From Alphaproteobacteria bacterium (GTDB lineage Bacteria > Pseudomonadota > Alphaproteobacteria > UBA2966), in the NCBI GenBank assembly GCA_018654745.1, contig JABILA010000141.1:35631-99630 (forward strand): a stretch of DNA of 64,000 nucleotides, written 5' to 3'. The stretch's first letter is position 1. Every line of letters begins with the position of its first letter. Position numbers and translations under genes: made by a program. Of this stretch, positions 53,893 through 63,972 are shown piece by piece. A model generated the notes under the pieces. That model was not told the origin of the DNA. It searched no databases and saw only the letters and a program-made list of their open reading frames with translations.

Positions 53893-56142
53893 CTAATCGT
53901 CGGGAGACATGAAGTCAGGCAGCCAGTTTTCAAACGCGTCTCTCAGTGTTGCAAGAGATATGGCGCAATCTGGCGACAGTTTCAATGACTTTCCACCGAC
54001 AATTCCGACCTGTTTCGCCGGTATGTTGGCTTCAGTGGCCTTGTTAATCAATTGGGCCGCGAAACCGGCGGAACAACTGACAATATAACGTCCCTGATCC
54101 TCACCAAACAGCATTGCATGCTGCGGCATATCGGCTTCAATCGTAATATCAATGCCCTGGTTGCCGGCCAGCGCCATATCCGCCAGGCCAATCAGCAAAC
54201 CACCATCGGAAAGATCATGACAGGCATTTATCTCTCCATTTTCGATCAAACCGCGAACAAAATCACCGTTTGTGCGTTCAACAGCCAGATCGACAGGGGG
54301 CGGCGCACCGGCATCGCTGTCTGCAATTCCCGCGATTTCACGGGCGTACAAGGACGCTCCCAGATGGCCCACGGTTTCGCCAATAACGATCAGACAATCA
54401 CCTTCGGTTTTGACGGCGAGATTGGTGGTGTGGGCAATATCCGAAATAACGCCAACACCACCAATCGTCGGCGTGGGTTGAACACCGGTACCCTTGGTTT
54501 CGTTGTACAGCGAAACATTGCCGGAAACGACTGGGTAATCCAGGGCCAGACAGGCTTCGCGCATGCCTTCAATGGCACCGACGAACTGACCCATGATTTC
54601 GGGGCGTTCGGGATTACCAAAGTTCATGCAGTCGGTAATCGCCAGCGGCGTCGCACCCGTCGCTGTCAGATTGCGCCAGGTTTCAACCACGGCCTGGGCA
54701 CCACCTGTTTTGGGATGGGCCTGACAATAACGCGGTGTGCAATCACTGGTCACAGCCAAAGCCTTGTTGTGGCCAGGAATGCGAACCACGGCGGCATCAC
54801 CACCCGGACGCTCAAGCGTGTGTCCCATAACCAGATGATCATATTGCTCCCAGATCCAGCGCTTTGAACACAGATCGGGTGAGGCGATCAGTTTGGCAAG
54901 CGCTTCCATTGGATCAACGTCCGGGGCGACATCCGCGGCATCCAGAGTTGCAGGCAAGGGCGTTTCAACCCAGGGCCGGTCATATTCAGGCGAGGCTTCG
55001 GACAAAGGATCAATGGGCAAGTCCGCAACGGTTTCGCCATCAACGGTCAACACCATACGTCCGGTTTCCGTCAGATGCCCGATAACAGCAAAATCAAGTT
55101 CCCACTTTTCAAATATCTTGCGGGCTTCGTCCTCGGCACCCCGATGCAGGACCATGAGCATACGCTCCTGGCTTTCAGACAGCATGATTTCGTAGGGCGT
55201 CATACCCGTTTCGCGCTGCGGCACCTGATCCAATTTGATCTCAATACCGACACCACCTTTGCCCGCCATCTCAAAGGAAGACGAGGTCAGACCGGCAGCA
55301 CCCATGTCCTGGATGGCCACAATGGCGTCGGTGCCCATCAGTTCAAGGCAGGCTTCCAGCAACAGTTTTTCGGTAAAGGGGTCTCCGACCTGAACCGTCG
55401 GGCGCTTGGCTTCGGTACCTTCGTCAAATTCAGTGGAAGCCATGGTGGCCCCGTGGATGCCATCGCGACCGGTTTTTGATCCGACATAGATGACCGGATT
55501 GCCGATACCAGCCGCTGTCGAATAGAAAATGCTGTCGGCGTTGGCCAGACCAACGGTCATGGCATTGACCAATATGTTGCCGTCATAGCTTGAATGGAAA
55601 GCCGTCTCGCCACCCACTGTCGGTACACCCATGCAATTGCCGTAGCCACCAATACCGGCAACCACACCATCAACCAGATGCCGGGTCTTTTCGTGCCCGG
55701 GTTGGCCGAAACGCAGAGCATTCAGATTGGCAATGGGGCGCGCACCCATGGTGAAAACATCGCGCATAATGCCACCAACGCCTGTGGCAGCACCCTGATA
55801 GGGTTCGATATATGAAGGATGGTTATGGCTTTCCATCTTGAAGACTGCGGCCTGACCATCACCGATGTCGACGATTCCGGCATTTTCGCCCGGTCCACAG
55901 ATCACCCATGGTGCTTCGGTCGGCAGCGTCTTCAGCCACTTCTTGGAAGATTTATAGGAGCAATGCTCCGACCACATGACGGAAAAGATTCCCAGTTCCG
56001 TCAGGTTCGGCACCCGGCCCATGATATCAAGGACCATTTTGTATTCGTCGGGAGACAGGCCGTGCTCGGCGACGACATCGTCGGTGATTTCAATGACGGC
56101 GGTTGGTGTCATCGTGTGTTTCTTTACCGTTGATGCGCTCAT
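53893..56142 (-). CDS. purL: Phosphoribosylformylglycinamidine synthase subunit PurL
   Basis: PurL is the large subunit of the PurLQS complex that converts FGAR to FGAM in purine synthesis. At 749 residues it is the short type that needs separate PurQ and PurS. Visible motifs are [42 protein letters not shown] and [13 protein letters not shown] [12 protein letters not shown]. It overlaps purQ by 4 bp. Confidence 0.97.
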   Translation of the reverse strand: MSASTVKKHTMTPTAVIEITDDVVAEHGLSPDEYKMVLDIMGRVPNLTELGIFSVMWSEHCSYKSSKKWLKTLPTEAPWVICGPGENAGIVDIGDGQAAVFKMESHNHPSYIEPYQGAATGVGGIMRDVFTMGARPIANLNALRFGQPGHEKTRHLVDGVVAGIGGYGNCMGVPTVGGETAFHSSYDGNILVNAMTVGLANADSIFYSTAAGIGNPVIYVGSKTGRDGIHGATMASTEFDEGTEAKRPTVQVGDPFTEKLLLEACLELMGTDAIVAIQDMGAAGLTSSSFEMAGKGGVGIEIKLDQVPQRETGMTPYEIMLSESQERMLMVLHRGAEDEARKIFEKWELDFAVIGHLTETGRMVLTVDGETVADLPIDPLSEASPEYDRPWVETPLPATLDAADVAPDVDPMEALAKLIASPDLCSKRWIWEQYDHLVMGHTLERPGGDAAVVRIPGHNKALAVTSDCTPRYCQAHPKTGGAQAVVETWRNLTATGATPLAITDCMNFGNPERPEIMGQFVGAIEGMREACLALDYPVVSGNVSLYNETKGTGVQPTPTIGGVGVISDIAHTTNLAVKTEGDCLIVIGETVGHLGASLYAREIAGIADSDAGAPPPVDLAVERTNGDFVRGLIENGEINACHDLSDGGLLIGLADMALAGNQGIDITIEADMPQHAMLFGEDQGRYIVSCSAGFAAQLINKATEANIPAKQVGIVGGKSLKLSPDCAISLATLRDAFENWLPDFMSPDD

Positions 56143-56828
56143 GACAGGGCCTCCACAAGGCCATCAAACAGGCCGCGACCATCGGAGCACCCTTGCAGGT
56201 CTTCAACGTGATCTTCCGGGTGTGGCATCATGCCAAGTACATTGCCGCGGTCGTTATAGATTCCAGCTATATGTCGGGCCGATCCGTTGGGGTTAATCGC
56301 GTCGCCGGTATTGCCTTCAGCATCGCAATAGCGATATCCGACCTGGCCTTCACCTTCCAGCCTGTTCAGGGTTTCATTGTCCGCAAAATAGTTGCCATCA
56401 TGATGGGCAACCGGAATGCGAATGACCTGACCGGATGAATAATTTCCGGAAAATGTCTGGTTCGCCCCGTCGACCTTCAGGAAGACATCGCGGCAGATGA
56501 ATTTCAGACTGCGATTGCGCATCAGGGCACCAGGTAACAAACCGGCTTCGGTCAGCATCTGGAAACCGTTGCAAACACCCAATACGGCCACGCCATCATT
56601 GGCTTTCCGAACGACTTCCTTCATCACCGGGGAGCGCGCTGCCATGGCACCGGAGCGCAAATAATCGCCATAGGAAAAACCACCCGGCAACACAATCAGG
56701 TCCAGATCAGGCAATACCGTTTCGCGATGCCAGATCAACTGTGGTGCAGCCCCCATGCTTTGGGTCAGCGCATCCACCATGTCGGTTTCCCGGTTCGACC
56801 CGGGAAAGACGATTACTCCTGCTTTCAT
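56139..56828 (-). CDS. purQ: Phosphoribosylformylglycinamidine synthase subunit PurQ
   Basis: PurQ is the glutaminase subunit that supplies ammonia to PurL. The 229-residue class I amidotransferase has the nucleophile Cys in [11 protein letters not shown], the oxyanion strand [14 protein letters not shown] and the His-Glu pair near [10 protein letters not shown]. It overlaps purL by 4 bp and follows purS by 4 nt. Confidence 0.97.
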   Translation of the reverse strand: MKAGVIVFPGSNRETDMVDALTQSMGAAPQLIWHRETVLPDLDLIVLPGGFSYGDYLRSGAMAARSPVMKEVVRKANDGVAVLGVCNGFQMLTEAGLLPGALMRNRSLKFICRDVFLKVDGANQTFSGNYSSGQVIRIPVAHHDGNYFADNETLNRLEGEGQVGYRYCDAEGNTGDAINPNGSARHIAGIYNDRGNVLGMMPHPEDHVEDLQGCSDGRGLFDGLVEALS

Positions 56829-56832
56829 GAGA

Positions 56833-57075
56833 TCAGTCTGCCAAATCGATCGAATAATCTTCGATCACGGTGTTGGCCAACAATTTTTCACACATGTCCG
56901 AAACCTGTGACAGGGCAGCGTCCTTGTCGGCGGTATCCAGTTCCAGTTCGATGACCTTGCCCTGGCGGACTTCGCCAACGCCGTCAAAGCCCAATCCGTC
57001 GAGGGCGTGTTCGATGGCTTTGCCCTGTGGATCCAGAACACCGTTTTTTAATGTTACGTGTACAATTGCCTTCAC
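56833..57075 (-). CDS. purS: Phosphoribosylformylglycinamidine synthase subunit PurS
   Basis: PurS is the small bridging subunit of the PurLQS complex. The 80-residue protein ([20 protein letters not shown]) starts with GTG at 57075 after AGGAGA. A longer frame upstream runs into purC and was rejected. [15 protein letters not shown] is the family core. Confidence 0.95.
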   Translation of the reverse strand: MKAIVHVTLKNGVLDPQGKAIEHALDGLGFDGVGEVRQGKVIELELDTADKDAALSQVSDMCEKLLANTVIEDYSIDLAD

Positions 57076-57103
57076 CACAGTCTCCTGTCTGGTCGTGTCA
57101 GTT

Positions 57104-57883
57104 CTATTGAATAAGGGTGGGGCCGGGCAGATCGCGCGGTCCCGATTCCGGGGTAATGCCAAGTCGACGGGCCACTTCCTGATAGGCTTCGGCTTCGCCG
57201 CCCAAATTATGGCGGAAGCGATCCTTGTCCATCTTGTCGTTGGTTTCCACATCCCACAAACGGCAATTATCCGGGCTGATTTCGTCGGCCAGCAAGGTCC
57301 GGATTTCGTCGTTCATGAAAAAGCGGCCAAATTCCAGTTTGAAATCAACCAGTCGAATACCGATGCCCATGAAAAGGCCGGAAAGAAAATCGTTGGTCCG
57401 CAGGGACATGGAAATAATTTCATCGATCTCGGACGGTGATGACCAGCCAAAACAGGCGATATGCTCTTCAGTCACCAAAGGATCGTTTAATTCGTTTGAT
57501 TTGTAATGAAATTCGACAATGGTGCGGGGCAGGCGGGTACCCTCGACAATACCAAGCCGGCGGGCAAAAGATCCGGCGGCGATATTACGCACGACGACCA
57601 CCAGCGGAATGATGTCGACCTCGCGGCATAACTGCTCGCGCATGTTCAGGCGGCGAATAAAATGTGTCGGCACGCCCATGTCACCGATCCGCGACATCAG
57701 ATATTCTGAAATCCGGTTATTCAGGACGCCTTTGCCAATAATCGTGCCGCTGCGGTTGGTATCTTCGCCGCTGGCGCTGTTGGTTGAGGTGTCATCCTTG
57801 AAATATTGCACAACCGTGCCTGGCTCCGGTCCTTCAAACAGGATTTTGGCTTTGCCTTCATATATTTGGCGGCGGCGGGACAT
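57104..57883 (-). CDS. purC: Phosphoribosylaminoimidazole-succinocarboxamide synthase
   Basis: PurC adds aspartate to CAIR in purine synthesis. The 259-residue protein shows [36 protein letters not shown] and [10 protein letters not shown], all family motifs. It is the first gene of the purC-purS-purQ-purL-bolA-grxD group; its promoter should lie in the 367-nt divergent gap, where an inverted repeat stands 16-49 nt upstream of the start. Confidence 0.97.
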   Translation of the reverse strand: MSRRRQIYEGKAKILFEGPEPGTVVQYFKDDTSTNSASGEDTNRSGTIIGKGVLNNRISEYLMSRIGDMGVPTHFIRRLNMREQLCREVDIIPLVVVVRNIAAGSFARRLGIVEGTRLPRTIVEFHYKSNELNDPLVTEEHIACFGWSSPSEIDEIISMSLRTNDFLSGLFMGIGIRLVDFKLEFGRFFMNDEIRTLLADEISPDNCRLWDVETNDKMDKDRFRHNLGGEAEAYQEVARRLGITPESGPRDLPGPTLIQ

Positions 57884-58250
57884 CAGTGGCCTTCTGTTCG
57901 GCTCCAGGGCAATTCCGCTAAAATCGGAGCCGCTCCTGATATGGTATCTGGCGCATGCCCCGGATTTCCGGGGTGTGAGACGAGGCGGACACTACCCGAA
58001 CCGGCTTCGCTTTACAACAAGTGGCTGCCGTGATTTGTGCGCTGCGGCATGAGGTCGCAAAATATTTGCCGGATAATCAAGAAATGCCTGTAATCCGGTC
58101 TGTTTGATCCCCATTTACAGAGTACGGAAAGGCGTGAAAATGTTGCAACAACGGTTGCATCCCGCGCCCCCAGAGGCTATGCCTTTGCCCGAACAGGGAA
58201 ACCCGTATTTTGACCCGCACGCCCGCCATCCCCATGGAGAATACGTTTCG
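57884..58250. other. Divergent gap between purC and the DUF1476 gene
   Basis: This 367-nt stretch has no convincing gene. It holds an inverted repeat CGGCTCC (57899-57905) with GGAGCCG (57926-57932) close to the purC start, and a perfect hairpin CCCCGGA-TT-TCCGGGG (57958-57973) that recalls the repeat at 23.36 kb. Promoters for both directions are expected here but none is clear. Confidence 0.45.
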
Positions 58251-58574
58251 ATGAATAACTTCAATGATCGCGAAAAAGCTCAGGAAGCCAAGTACGCCAA
58301 CGATCAGGAAATTGCCTTTAAAGCCAACGCGCGCCGCAACAAATTGCTTGGCCTGTGGGTTGCAGAACAAATTGGCCTTTCAGGGGACGATGCTGCGGCC
58401 TATGCCCGTGACGTCATCGCCTCGGATTTTGAAGAAACCGGCGACGAAGATGTTTTCCGCAAGATCTGGGCTGATCTGCAAGCCAAAAGTGTCGATATCT
58501 CGGAACACCGCGTACGTGGCCATATGGAAGAGTTGCTTGCTGAAGCCACCCGCCAAATCCAGGCTGGCGAATAA
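58251..58574 (+). CDS. DUF1476 family protein (F1-ATPase zeta-type inhibitor)
   Basis: The 107-residue protein (MNNFNDREKAQEAKYANDQE) belongs to DUF1476, whose member in Paracoccus denitrificans is the zeta inhibitor of the F1-ATPase. KANARRNKLLGLWVAEQIGL is the conserved core. The family is largely confined to Alphaproteobacteria. A GGAGA site precedes the ATG; an upstream in-frame ATG at 58104 would add 49 residues that do not fit. ATP synthase genes are not in the window. Confidence 0.93.
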   Translation: MNNFNDREKAQEAKYANDQEIAFKANARRNKLLGLWVAEQIGLSGDDAAAYARDVIASDFEETGDEDVFRKIWADLQAKSVDISEHRVRGHMEELLAEATRQIQAGE

Positions 58575-58753
58575 GTCACTTCCAAAAATATTTTCGAAAA
58601 GGCCCGGCTGCTGATGCATTTCAGCGCCGGGCTTTTTTGCGACTCATTCATGGGTTGAAAGAATTCGCATATACGTAATTAATTCCGATCTATTTCCTTT
58701 TTGTCCAACCTGGTTGAAGATCAATCCGAAAAACAAAACAGGGAGAAAATAGA

Positions 58754-59791
58754 ATGAGTATAATGACGGGTTTCAGGGCAACAGCCCTGGTGTTGGGCGC
58801 GAGCGCCTTTGTATCTGGCTCCGCTATCGCAGCGATGGTGGATGGTCCCGCCGTGAAGTGGAACCATTCGGTCTGGGGCAAGAAACGGGCTTTCACTGCT
58901 TCTGCTGAAAAGCTTGCCGAGATTCTCAAGGAGAAAACCGGCGGCAAGTTTATCTACAAAATTCATTATGGTGCGGCGCTTTCCAAGTCGAAAGAAAACC
59001 TGGATGGAATCAAGCTTGGTGCTTTCCAGGCCGCAACCTTCTGTAACTTTTACAGCCCCGGCAAAAATCCGGCTTATATGATTTTTTCCTTACCGTTCCT
59101 GCCTATGAACGACTGGAAAACTTCATTGGCCGTACGTAAGGCGCTGCTGAAACATCCGGCCCTGGTTGCAGACATGGATCGCTGGAACGCCATGGCCTAT
59201 ACCACGACCTTGCTGCCGACCTATCAGCTGATGGGCAAGGGTGCGCCACCCATGAAGATAACTGACTGGGATGGCAAACGTGTACGTGCCGGTGGCGGCA
59301 TTGGAACGGCCATGGAATTGTTGGGCTCGACCCGCACGACAATGCCAGCACCGGAAGTTTATACCGCAATCCAGCGCGGGACGATTGATGCGGTGTCATT
59401 CCCGTTCACCTATGCCTTCGCAGCCTACAAGATTGACGAAGTTTCGCAGTGGTTCACCGGCAATCTGTCACCGGGAACGGCGGAATGCCCGATCATCTTC
59501 AACAAGGATGCCTATGCCAAATTGCCTGATCAGTATCGCAAGTTGTTGCAGGATTCGATCGATGAAGTCGATCAGGCGTCAATTGCGGCTTATAAAAAGC
59601 ATGACCTGAAAAACTTGCCAAATTTCAAGGCAAATCTGAAGGAAATTGTTTATCCCGCAGACGAGTTAGCCAAGTTCCATGCCAAGGCCGGCAAGCCTGT
59701 CTGGGATGAGTGGGTCGCAAAGAACAAGGGCAAGTTTGATGCCGCCAGTGTTCTCAAGACTGTCTTTGATACAGCTGCAAGCGTAAAGTAA
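58754..59791 (+). CDS. dctP: TRAP transporter solute-binding protein, DctP family
   Basis: The 345-residue protein has a signal peptide (about 1-27, ending GSAIAA) and the DctP fold, with WDGKRVRAGGGIG and the conserved Arg region that binds a carboxylate. TRAP systems import organic acids using a sodium gradient. RAGGGIGTAMELLG and TMPAPEVYTAIQRGTIDAV are typical of the family. A GGGAG site precedes the start. The ligand is unknown. Confidence 0.94.
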   Translation: MSIMTGFRATALVLGASAFVSGSAIAAMVDGPAVKWNHSVWGKKRAFTASAEKLAEILKEKTGGKFIYKIHYGAALSKSKENLDGIKLGAFQAATFCNFYSPGKNPAYMIFSLPFLPMNDWKTSLAVRKALLKHPALVADMDRWNAMAYTTTLLPTYQLMGKGAPPMKITDWDGKRVRAGGGIGTAMELLGSTRTTMPAPEVYTAIQRGTIDAVSFPFTYAFAAYKIDEVSQWFTGNLSPGTAECPIIFNKDAYAKLPDQYRKLLQDSIDEVDQASIAAYKKHDLKNLPNFKANLKEIVYPADELAKFHAKAGKPVWDEWVAKNKGKFDAASVLKTVFDTAASVK

Positions 59792-59852
59792 GTGTTCTGA
59801 ATGGGTTGCTCCTGCGGGAGTGACCCATTTATTTCAAAGGGGGGTTCCGGCG

Positions 59853-60470
59853 ATGACGGACGCGGGCAATGACACAGCTGACAGCATGTTGGTGGCTTTT
59901 GATCGCTGGTTGATCCCGGTGGAAAACCTGTTCAATCTGATTGCCGGTCTGTTTATTTTTGGCCTGATGATCCTCGGGATATTTCAGGTTATCGGTCGTC
60001 AGGTCTTTAACATTCCCGTTGCCGGTTATATCGACTGGGTAGAGGTTTCCATGGCGGTTTTTGCCTTCATGGGTGCGGCCTATTGCCAACGCACCGGCAC
60101 CCATGTGCGCATGGAATTGTTTCTGACAAAGGTTCGCCTGCGCACACGATGGAGCATGGAGATTATGGGCACGATCGGTGCCATGATCATCATCAGTGTT
60201 CTCATTATTTATGGTTATGACCATACAATGCGCGCCTTTACCATTGGCGACAGTACAATTGATGCGGAATTGCCCATGTGGCCATCCAAGGCAGTTGTTC
60301 CCATCGCCTTTTCGTTATTGTGGCTCAGACTTTTTGTCCAGCTTCTTGGCTTTATGAGATTGTTCCGAAATCCTGAAGCCAAACCCGTTGCCGTACCGGT
60401 TGTCGAATCTGTGGAAGAACAAGCCGTCCACGAGATTGAAGATGCCCTGGTTGACGGGGAGGTCAAATAA
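59853..60470 (+). CDS. dctQ: TRAP transporter small permease, DctQ family
   Basis: This 205-residue inner-membrane protein has four hydrophobic helices in the DctQ pattern, with VEVSMAVFAFMGAAYCQRTGTHVRME as the family core between helices 2 and 3. I chose the ATG at 59853, which follows AAGGGGGG. It overlaps dctM by one base, so the two are coupled. Confidence 0.92.
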   Translation: MTDAGNDTADSMLVAFDRWLIPVENLFNLIAGLFIFGLMILGIFQVIGRQVFNIPVAGYIDWVEVSMAVFAFMGAAYCQRTGTHVRMELFLTKVRLRTRWSMEIMGTIGAMIIISVLIIYGYDHTMRAFTIGDSTIDAELPMWPSKAVVPIAFSLLWLRLFVQLLGFMRLFRNPEAKPVAVPVVESVEEQAVHEIEDALVDGEVK

Positions 60471-61774
60471 TGGACGAAAGTCAAATTGGCCTGATCGGCG
60501 TTGGCGTTCTTGTGTTCCTGGTGTTTACGGGCATGCGCGTTGTTTATGCCGCCTCATTGGTCGGCCTGGGGGGACTTGTTGCCATTCTCGGCTGGGACGC
60601 AGGCGCGGGTATCATCGGCACCATCCCGCACTCAAAATCCGTTTCCTACACTCTCAGCGTTTTGCCGATGTTCATTCTTATCGGCTTTCTGGCTTTCCAC
60701 GCAGGCTTCACCAACGCTATTTTCGACGCCGCGCGCAAATGGATTGGCTGGGTGCCAGGCGGGCTTGCCGTCGCGTCCGTCTTTGCGGCGGCAGGTTTTG
60801 CTGCTGTCTCCGGCGCCAGCACTGCCACGGCGGCAGTTTTCAGCCGCATTGCCATCCCCGAAATGTTGAAATATGGCTATGACCGGAAACTGGCAGCGGG
60901 TGTTGTTGCTGCTGGCGGCACGCTTGCCTCCCTGATTCCGCCAAGCGCCATTCTGGTGATCTATGCCGTGATCGTTGAACAATCGGTTGGGGCCTTGTTG
61001 CTGGCAGGCTTTATTCCCGGTATTTTTTCTGCCCTGATTTATGTTGTCATGATTATTGGCATGGCCAAGAGGAACCCGGAATCAGCGCCAGCCGTCGGTG
61101 GTTACAGTTGGGCAGAACGGTTTCGGGCGGTCCCCGGAACTTTGCCAATCGTCTTTGTTATTGGCATTATTTTTTCATCTCTATATCTGGGCTGGGCCAC
61201 GCCGACTGAAGCTGGAGCCCTGGGGGCAGGCGTTGTATTTGTCGTTGCCTTGTTGCACGGCATGCGCTGGAAATCCTTTCAGGAAGCCCTGCTGGATACA
61301 GCCAAACTGACGGCCATGATCTTTTCGATCATCTGGGGTGTGCTGGCTTTTGTACGCTTCCTTGGTTTTGCCGGTCTCCCTGAAGCTTTTGCCACCTGGG
61401 TTGTTGGTCTGCCATTGCCCCCCATGTTGATCATGATCGGTATCCTGCTTTTCTATGCCGTATTGGGCATGTTCATGGATGCCATCGGCATGTTGTTGTT
61501 GACCTTGCCCGTGGTTTACCCGGCTGTTATCGCCCTCGGATTTGATCCCATCTGGTTTGGCATCATTGTGGTCAAGATGGCTGAGATATGTTTGATCACG
61601 CCGCCCATCGGTCTCAATTGTTATGTCGTCAATGGCGTGCGGCCTGACATACCATTGCAGGATGTCTTCAAAGGGATCGCCCCGTTTTTTGTCGCTGATG
61701 TTGTCACCGTGGGATTATTGCTGGCATTTCCCGGTATCATCTTGTGGTTACCAAATCTGGTGATGGGCAGCTGA
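60470..61774 (+). CDS. dctM: TRAP transporter large permease, DctM family
   Basis: This 434-residue membrane protein has about twelve helices and is the transport channel of the TRAP system. AVSGASTATAAVFSRIAIPEM and GGTLASLIPPSAILVIYAVIVEQS are the usual DctM motifs, and the C-terminal half has GMFMDAIGMLLLTLPVVYPA and LITPPIGLNCYVVNG. It is the last gene of the dctP-dctQ-dctM operon. Confidence 0.96.
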   Translation: MDESQIGLIGVGVLVFLVFTGMRVVYAASLVGLGGLVAILGWDAGAGIIGTIPHSKSVSYTLSVLPMFILIGFLAFHAGFTNAIFDAARKWIGWVPGGLAVASVFAAAGFAAVSGASTATAAVFSRIAIPEMLKYGYDRKLAAGVVAAGGTLASLIPPSAILVIYAVIVEQSVGALLLAGFIPGIFSALIYVVMIIGMAKRNPESAPAVGGYSWAERFRAVPGTLPIVFVIGIIFSSLYLGWATPTEAGALGAGVVFVVALLHGMRWKSFQEALLDTAKLTAMIFSIIWGVLAFVRFLGFAGLPEAFATWVVGLPLPPMLIMIGILLFYAVLGMFMDAIGMLLLTLPVVYPAVIALGFDPIWFGIIVVKMAEICLITPPIGLNCYVVNGVRPDIPLQDVFKGIAPFFVADVVTVGLLLAFPGIILWLPNLVMGS

Positions 61775-62384
61775 TCACCCGGCCAACAACCACAGATAAC
61801 TATTTCGTCTCTGTTTTATCAATTATTCCAAGTCTTTAGACTATATGGGCATTGGCGCTGGAAGGTCTATTTTCGGCGTCAGGAAGCCCTGAATTTCAAT
61901 TATTAAGAGATGTTACAAAAATTTGTTTGTACAAATATTTTAAACATATAATATGCCCGAAAATCGGAGACAATATAATATTCAAATTTATCAATAATTT
62001 TTCACAAATTTGTCTATAAATATCATCAACATAGAGACAAATAATTCTTATAGGCATATTGAATATTTTTCTTGCGCTTGTTTGTAACTCTAGTGTAACA
62101 ACGCGTCAAATTTGAATTAGTAATTGAAGAAATTGATTTTTGCGTAACTGGATATTTCCAGACCTGGTTTGTAAAAGGCTCGTAGTTTTTGGTAGTGTGC
62201 TACCTTTGATTTCCCCTGGATGCGAAAGCTTATTTTAGCCGCGCATCGATAAATCTTCGCATAAATCTGTATGGAATTTAAACGTCGCTGAAGTCCTGTC
62301 CGGCGTTTGGTTTTCAAGCTTGGTTCACCCGCGGAGGTGAAATGTAGTTGTGTGTCAGGACTGTTTTGAGATTGGTGAGTTGTT
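61775..62384. other. AT-rich gap with several hairpins before the chemoreceptor gene
   Basis: This 610-nt stretch holds no gene. Its first half is AT-rich with inverted repeats at 61921-61936 (ATTTGT/ACAAAT) and 62008-62042 (ATTTGTCT/AGACAAAT). Its second half has hairpins at 62191-62204 (GGTAG/CTACC), 62219-62247 (GATGCG/CGCATC) and 62324-62341 (TTCACC/GGTGAA), the last enclosed by AGTCCTG/CAGGACT (62292-62298 and 62356-62362). The promoter of the chemoreceptor should lie here. Confidence 0.5.
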
Positions 62385-63866
62385 ATGAATTTTAATCTGA
62401 ATATCGCTAAAAAGCTGCCAGCATACATTGTCGGTGTTGCGCTGGTCACCGGAGCCGCCATGGGAGTTATTGGCGCGTTTGAAACTTCAAGTTACATGAG
62501 GACCGAAGTTGAGAGCAAACTTGTTGGCATTCTCGACAGCCGGAAATCGGGACTAAATCTTTATCTGAAATCAATAGAGGAAGATCTCAAGGTTATGTCT
62601 GCCGACCTTATGGTCAAGGAAGGCCTGGTGGAGTTTTCTTCCGGATTTTCAAGGTTTGGTGTCGATGCAGGCCAGGGCCTTCAAGATATCTATATCGACA
62701 GGAACAAATTCCCTGCCGGTGAAAAACAGCGCCTGGACATGGCAGATGATGGATCCTTTTATTCACAAATTCACGGAAAATACCATCCGTCCCTGAGGAC
62801 ATTTCAGGAGCAGCGCGATTATTACGATGTTTTTCTGGTTAATCCCCAGGGTGACGTTGTCTACAGTGTGTTCAAGGAACTGGATTTTGCAACCAACCTG
62901 AGCAAGGGAAAGTGGCGCGATACCGGTCTTGCTGCGGCCTTCAAGGCCGCCATGAGCAAAAACACCGGTGACATCAGCTATCTGGATTTCCAGCCCTACG
63001 CACCAAGTGCAAATGTACCTGCCGGATTTATCGCCACCAAAGTTGTATCCAGTTCCGGTGGTACGTTGGGTGCCCTGATCCTGCAAATGCCAATTGGCAA
63101 GATCAACGGCATTCTCCAGGGTAAGGAAGGTCTCGGCGAATCCGGTGAATCCTATATCGTCGGCGGTGATCTTTTGATGCGCAGCGATTCACGGTTTTCG
63201 GAAGAGACAAATATTCTGAAAACAAAGGTTGATACACTTGCCGTACAGGAAGCTCTGGCCGGTGAAAGTGGTATTGAAGAAGTCCTGGACTACCGCGGTG
63301 TCCCGGTTTTATCCGCTTATAGCCAGATCAACTATAATGGCACAACCTGGGCCATCATGACTGAAATCGACAAATCGGAAGCACTTGAGAGTGTATCTGA
63401 ATTGATCATGATCACGCTTTATATCGGTATCGGTCTTATCCTGCTGATGGGTGTCCTTGGCTATTTCCTCTCCAATTCCATCGTCAATCCGATGAATGCC
63501 TTGACGTCGGCATTGCGGGAAATGGGTGAAGGCAACGACAACGTTGAAATCCCTTACGGTGAGCGTGAAGACGAGCTGGGCCAAATGAGCCGGGCGGTAA
63601 CGCAAATCAGGGAAAATTCTGCAGAGAAAGCGCGTGTCGAAGCAGAAGAAGCCCAGGCCGCGCAAGAGAAAGCCCGCATCGAAGAAGAAAATGCGCGTAA
63701 GGAAGAAGAGCGCAAAGAGCAGGAACGCAAGGAAGTTGCTGCAGCCGAAGAAATGGAACGTCAACAAACAGAAAACGAACGCAAACAGGCTGAAGAAGAA
63801 GCCGAGCGTCAACGTGTCGATGCTGATAATGCTGAGCGTGAAGCACGCGAGCAACGCATCAATTGA
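62385..63866 (+). pseudogene. Methyl-accepting chemotaxis protein, truncated before the signalling domain
   Basis: The ORF encodes 493 residues: membrane helix 1 (about 11-31), a large periplasmic Cache-type sensor (about 35-335, with YYDVFLVNPQGDVVYS and GESGESYIVGGDLLMRSDSRF), helix 2 (about 340-362), a HAMP domain (about 363-412) and a charged coiled coil rich in Glu, Lys and Arg. It stops at 63866 without any methyl-accepting signalling domain. Chemoreceptors normally continue for about 250 more residues. The sequence beyond looks like the edge of another element, so the gene is probably disrupted. Confidence 0.75.
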
Positions 63867-63892
63867 AGTAGTTTCGACCTGATCTGACACCG

Positions 63893-63972
63893 CTCCTTGC
63901 AAAAGGAGAGGGTTACCGGTTTTGATAACGGTGCAAATAAAATTATCGAAACACAATCGAAAGGTAACCCTC
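63893..63972. other. Hairpin-rich leader, possible mobile-element end
   Basis: Just after the broken chemoreceptor are a hairpin CTCCTT-GCAA-AAGGAG (63893-63908) and a perfect 10-bp inverted repeat GAGGGTTACC (63908-63917) and GGTAACCCTC (63963-63972), the second arm ending right before an ATG. Such structure is consistent with the end of an insertion element or with translational control of the next ORF. The far end lies outside the window. Confidence 0.4.

Noticed and set aside
62215..62250. Possible c-di-GMP riboswitch (GGATGCGAAAGC)
   Set aside because: One short stretch recalls the GEMM motif, but the other conserved loop and the tetraloop-receptor elements are missing.
63634..63882. 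82-codon Lys/Arg-rich ORF overlapping the chemoreceptor 3' end
   Set aside because: It is a frame-shifted reading of the Glu/Lys-rich coiled coil of the chemoreceptor, which produces basic low-complexity sequence by chance.
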